Of a stretch of DNA of 64,000 nt, positions 61,761-64,000 are shown piece by piece. The stretch is from Geopseudomonas aromaticivorans (GTDB lineage: Bacteria > Pseudomonadota > Gammaproteobacteria > Pseudomonadales > Pseudomonadaceae), in assembly GCF_019097855.1 (NCBI RefSeq), contig NZ_JAHRGL010000080.1, positions 76,198 to 140,197 of the forward strand. The letters are read 5' to 3'. Position numbers and translations under genes: made by a program. The number at the start of each line of letters is the position of its first letter. The first letter of the stretch is position 1. The notes beneath the pieces were generated by a model that saw only the letters and a program-made list of their open reading frames with translations, was not told where the DNA came from and did no database searches.

Positions 61761-62498
61761 TCACATCCGGCCAGCCAGCGCATCCAGTCGGCTGATGTTT
61801 TTCCCCAGATAATAGTTAACCCCGTCAGCCACGAACTTCTTCTGCGCATCAAAGATCATTGGCCTGACATACGCGTAGTTCCGCTGTATGGCATCCACAT
61901 CCAGCGCAGATTCCGGACTGGATTTACGCAGTGCGTCAAGACCTGTAGATATTTCCGCATCGATCGACGACATGACATCCCCATCCAGCAGTATGCCCGG
62001 ATAGCTCACCAAACCGCCATAGGGCCGAATTTGATAGAGGAGCAGCATCTTGCCACTCACGACGCTCAAATCATGCAGCTTCTTCTTGGCCGAACTCTTA
62101 TCCGCAACCTGTCTCGAATAAATGCCATTGGCAACGGCAACCAGCTTTTCCTGAGCCGCCAGGATATTGTTTACGGTGTTGACCGGGACATCGCGGGGCC
62201 TTGACTCCAGATCCTTGATGGCGCTGGAAAAGACCGTGTATTCATCCTTGATTCCAGACAACCCTGGATCGCCAATGACTTCGGCGATTTTATCCAGACT
62301 GGTCAGATGTTCGCTGCTCTTGCCCCGGTCAAATGACCTCGAATAGGGGTCATAACTCAGCAGAATGCTCGCACAGGCGCGGAAGCTCTCGCTTCGCAGT
62401 ATCTGTATCTTGTCCAAGACCCGGTCCCCGGCATGAGCACCAAGGGCCACCAGCAGAACCAACGATCCAACCAGCTTGCCAATGCAGCTCGCTCTCAT
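61761..62498 (-). CDS. Secreted protein of unknown function
   Basis: A 245-residue protein with a clear signal peptide (MRASCIGKLVGSLVLLVALGAHA), so it is exported to the periplasm. The mature part is helical and charged with no motif that I recognise; stretches include ASILLSYDPYSRSFDRGKSS and IPYGGLVSYPGILLDGD-like sequence. GAGGGAG nine bases before the ATG at 62498 decides the start over an upstream frame. Its codon use is less GC-biased than the neighbouring dmpG gene, as expected for island cargo. Confidence 0.6.
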   Translation of the reverse strand: MRASCIGKLVGSLVLLVALGAHAGDRVLDKIQILRSESFRACASILLSYDPYSRSFDRGKSSEHLTSLDKIAEVIGDPGLSGIKDEYTVFSSAIKDLESRPRDVPVNTVNNILAAQEKLVAVANGIYSRQVADKSSAKKKLHDLSVVSGKMLLLYQIRPYGGLVSYPGILLDGDVMSSIDAEISTGLDALRKSSPESALDVDAIQRNYAYVRPMIFDAQKKFVADGVNYYLGKNISRLDALAGRM

Positions 62499-62636
62499 TT
62501 TCACGACTCCCTCTCTGGACTCCAGACCGCACAGCGACCACCACCCGCTCCACAAGACTCCTGTCAGAATTATTGTTTTCAAGGTGCGCCGATTGATCCA
62601 GCACACCTGTTCTCGGTATTCGCTCGACGAACCGAC

Positions 62637-63665
62637 TCAGGCCTTTCGGGCCGCCAGCAGATCCAGCGCCACGTCGACGATCATGTCTTCCTGGCCGCCG
62701 ACCATGCGCCGGCGACCCAGTTCGACGAGGATGTCGAGGGTCTTCAGGCCGTACTTGGCCGCGGCCACTTCGGCGTGGCGCAGGAAGCTCGAATACACGC
62801 CGGCGTAGCCGAGGCCGAGGGTCTCGCGGTCGACGCGCACCGGACGGTCCTGCAGCGGGCGCACCAGGTCGTCGGCAGCGTCCATCAGCCGGTAGAGGTC
62901 GGTGCCGTGGTTCCAGCCCATGCGCTCGGCGGCGGCGATGAATACTTCCAGCGGTGCGTTGCCGGCACCGGCGCCCATGCCGGCCAGGCTGGCGTCGATG
63001 CGATCGCAACCCTCCTCCACCGCGGCGATGGAGTTGGCCACACCGAGCGACAGGTTGTGGTGGGCGTGCATGCCGGTCTGGGTTTCGGCATTCAGCACGG
63101 ACTTGAAGGCGCGCATGCGGTCGCGGATGTCCTGCATGTTCATCGCGCCGCCGGAGTCGGCCATGTAGATGCACTGCGCGCCGTAGCTTTCCATCAGCTT
63201 GCCCTGCGCGGCGAGCTGCTCGACCGGGATCATGTGGCTCATCATCAGGAAGCCGACGGTGTCCATGCCGAGGCTGCGCGCGTATTCGATGTGCTGCTTG
63301 GAGACGTCCGCCTCGGTGCAGTGGGTGGCGATGCGCACCGAGCGGGCACCGGCGTCGTAGGCGGCCTTCAGATCGTGGACCGTGCCGATGCCGGGCAGCA
63401 GCAGCACGGTGATCCGCGCGTGCTGGATGACATCGGCGGCAGCCTCGATCCACTCCAGGTCGGTGTGGGCACCGAAACCGTAGTTGAACGAGGAACCCTG
63501 CAGGCCGTCGCCGTGGGTCACCTCGATGGAATCGACGCGGGCCTCGTCCAGCGCGCGGGCGATGTCCTGCACGTTCTGGATCGAGTACTGGTGGCGCACG
63601 GCATGGCTGCCGTCGCGCAGGGTCACGTCGGAGATGTACAGCTTCTTGCTCGGGTCGAAGGTCAT
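62637..63665 (-). CDS. dmpG: 4-Hydroxy-2-oxovalerate aldolase
   Basis: A 342-residue class II aldolase of the DmpG/BphI/MhpE family. It splits 4-hydroxy-2-oxovalerate into pyruvate and acetaldehyde in the lower meta-cleavage pathway for aromatics. The DRE-TIM metallolyase motifs are present: [16 protein letters not shown] at the start and the HxH metal site in [14 protein letters not shown]. It works with the acylating acetaldehyde dehydrogenase encoded just upstream, 11 bases away, in the usual two-enzyme channelling complex. The next usual gene (4-oxalocrotonate decarboxylase) does not follow, so the operon ends here or was cut. Confidence 0.93.
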   Translation of the reverse strand: MTFDPSKKLYISDVTLRDGSHAVRHQYSIQNVQDIARALDEARVDSIEVTHGDGLQGSSFNYGFGAHTDLEWIEAAADVIQHARITVLLLPGIGTVHDLKAAYDAGARSVRIATHCTEADVSKQHIEYARSLGMDTVGFLMMSHMIPVEQLAAQGKLMESYGAQCIYMADSGGAMNMQDIRDRMRAFKSVLNAETQTGMHAHHNLSLGVANSIAAVEEGCDRIDASLAGMGAGAGNAPLEVFIAAAERMGWNHGTDLYRLMDAADDLVRPLQDRPVRVDRETLGLGYAGVYSSFLRHAEVAAAKYGLKTLDILVELGRRRMVGGQEDMIVDVALDLLAARKA

Positions 63666-63676
63666 GGCAGTGCTCC

Positions 63677-64000
63677 TCAGCCGTTGATCATGGAAAGAGC
63701 CATGCGCTCGGCGGTAGCCAGCGCGGCGGAGGTCATGATGTCGAGGTTGCCGGCGTAGGCCGGCAGGTAGTGGGCGGCGCCTTCGACTTCGAGGAACACC
63801 GAGGTCTTCAGCCCGGAGAACTGGCCGTGGCCGGGAATGGTCAGCGGCTTGTCTGCCGGGATCACGTCGAACTGCACCTTCTGCTTCAGGCGGTAGCCCG
63901 GCACGTAGGCCTGCACGGCCTGGGCCATTTCCTCGACCGAGGCCTCGACCTTGGCCTGGTCGACGGCCTCGGACAGCACAAACACGGTGTCGCGCATGAT
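63677..64000 (-). CDS. dmpF: Acetaldehyde dehydrogenase (acylating), C-terminal part
   Basis: The gene reads in from beyond the right edge and ends at 63677. The visible 107 codons include the second half of DmpF/BphJ-type enzymes ([74 protein letters not shown]). This enzyme converts acetaldehyde and CoA to acetyl-CoA with NAD and physically pairs with DmpG. The catalytic Cys lies outside the window. Confidence 0.9.
   Translation of the reverse strand: MMRDTVFVLSEAVDQAKVEASVEEMAQAVQAYVPGYRLKQKVQFDVIPADKPLTIPGHGQFSGLKTSVFLEVEGAAHYLPAYAGNLDIMTSAALATAERMALSMING

Noticed and set aside
61538-61852. Frame of 104 codons read leftwards past the secreted protein's end
   Set aside because: It overlaps the better supported gene at 61761-62498 and has no ribosome site or family match.

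Overview
The window looks like a gamma-proteobacterial chromosome of the genus Pseudomonas in the broad sense. This rests on high GC, a dense two-strand gene layout, a galU/VOC/gor neighbourhood, paa-type phenylacetate genes, a dif-type Xer site and a tRNA-Leu next to a tRNA-Cys remnant. Nothing seen fixes the species. There is no rRNA and no CRISPR array; one intact tRNA was found.

Layout. 0-5.7 kb: end of an SDR gene, a GH5 beta-glucanase, an SbmA/BacA-type ABC exporter with an eroded ATPase site coupled to glucokinase, and a DUF808 membrane protein. 5.7-13.7 kb: a flavocytochrome-type ferric reductase, an RND efflux pair with a divergent TetR regulator, a stub of an MBL-fold hydrolase and an MFS transporter. 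13.7-16.0 kb: a dif-like Xer site, a decayed serine resolvase and an orphan tyrosine recombinase. 16.2-24 kb: assimilatory nitrite reductase nirBD behind a probable sigma-54 promoter and a leader with an ANTAR-type hairpin and a perfect 17-bp terminator, then a LysR gene, fdhD and a YdeP-like molybdoenzyme. 24-37 kb: a helicase and a glycogen block (glgB facing away from glgC, two GH57 genes, glgP, glgA). This block joins classical GH13/GT enzymes with archaeal-type GH57 enzymes and has no glgX. 37-44 kb: a second orphan tyrosine recombinase and part of the phenylacetate pathway (paaX; paaG, paaI; paaABCD). The slot where paaH would fit holds only 28 codons, and paaE does not follow paaD. 44-57 kb: an HPP-CBS protein, a DoxX/azoreductase/pirin group with LysR regulators, a KfrA-like coiled-coil protein, a copper chaperone, VOC protein, gor, galU and a FAD oxidoreductase.

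From 57.9 kb on the text changes. An intact tRNA-Leu is followed by only the 3' half of a tRNA-Cys, the usual scar of a genomic island inserted in a tRNA gene. Beyond it lie a frameshifted, truncated PglZ (BREX-type defence) gene, an intact AbiE-like pair (winged-helix protein plus nucleotidyltransferase) behind a perfect inverted repeat, truncated MFS and nitroreductase genes, a secreted protein of unknown role, and the end of a meta-cleavage operon (acylating acetaldehyde dehydrogenase and 4-hydroxy-2-oxovalerate aldolase). I read 57.97-64 kb as the right-extending part of an island that carried phage defence and aromatic catabolism.

The observations most worth following are the island junction with the AbiE-like/PglZ locus, the dif-like site with nearby recombinase genes, the leader-controlled nirBD operon, the hybrid glycogen operon, and the ABC exporter lacking its Walker A lysine.
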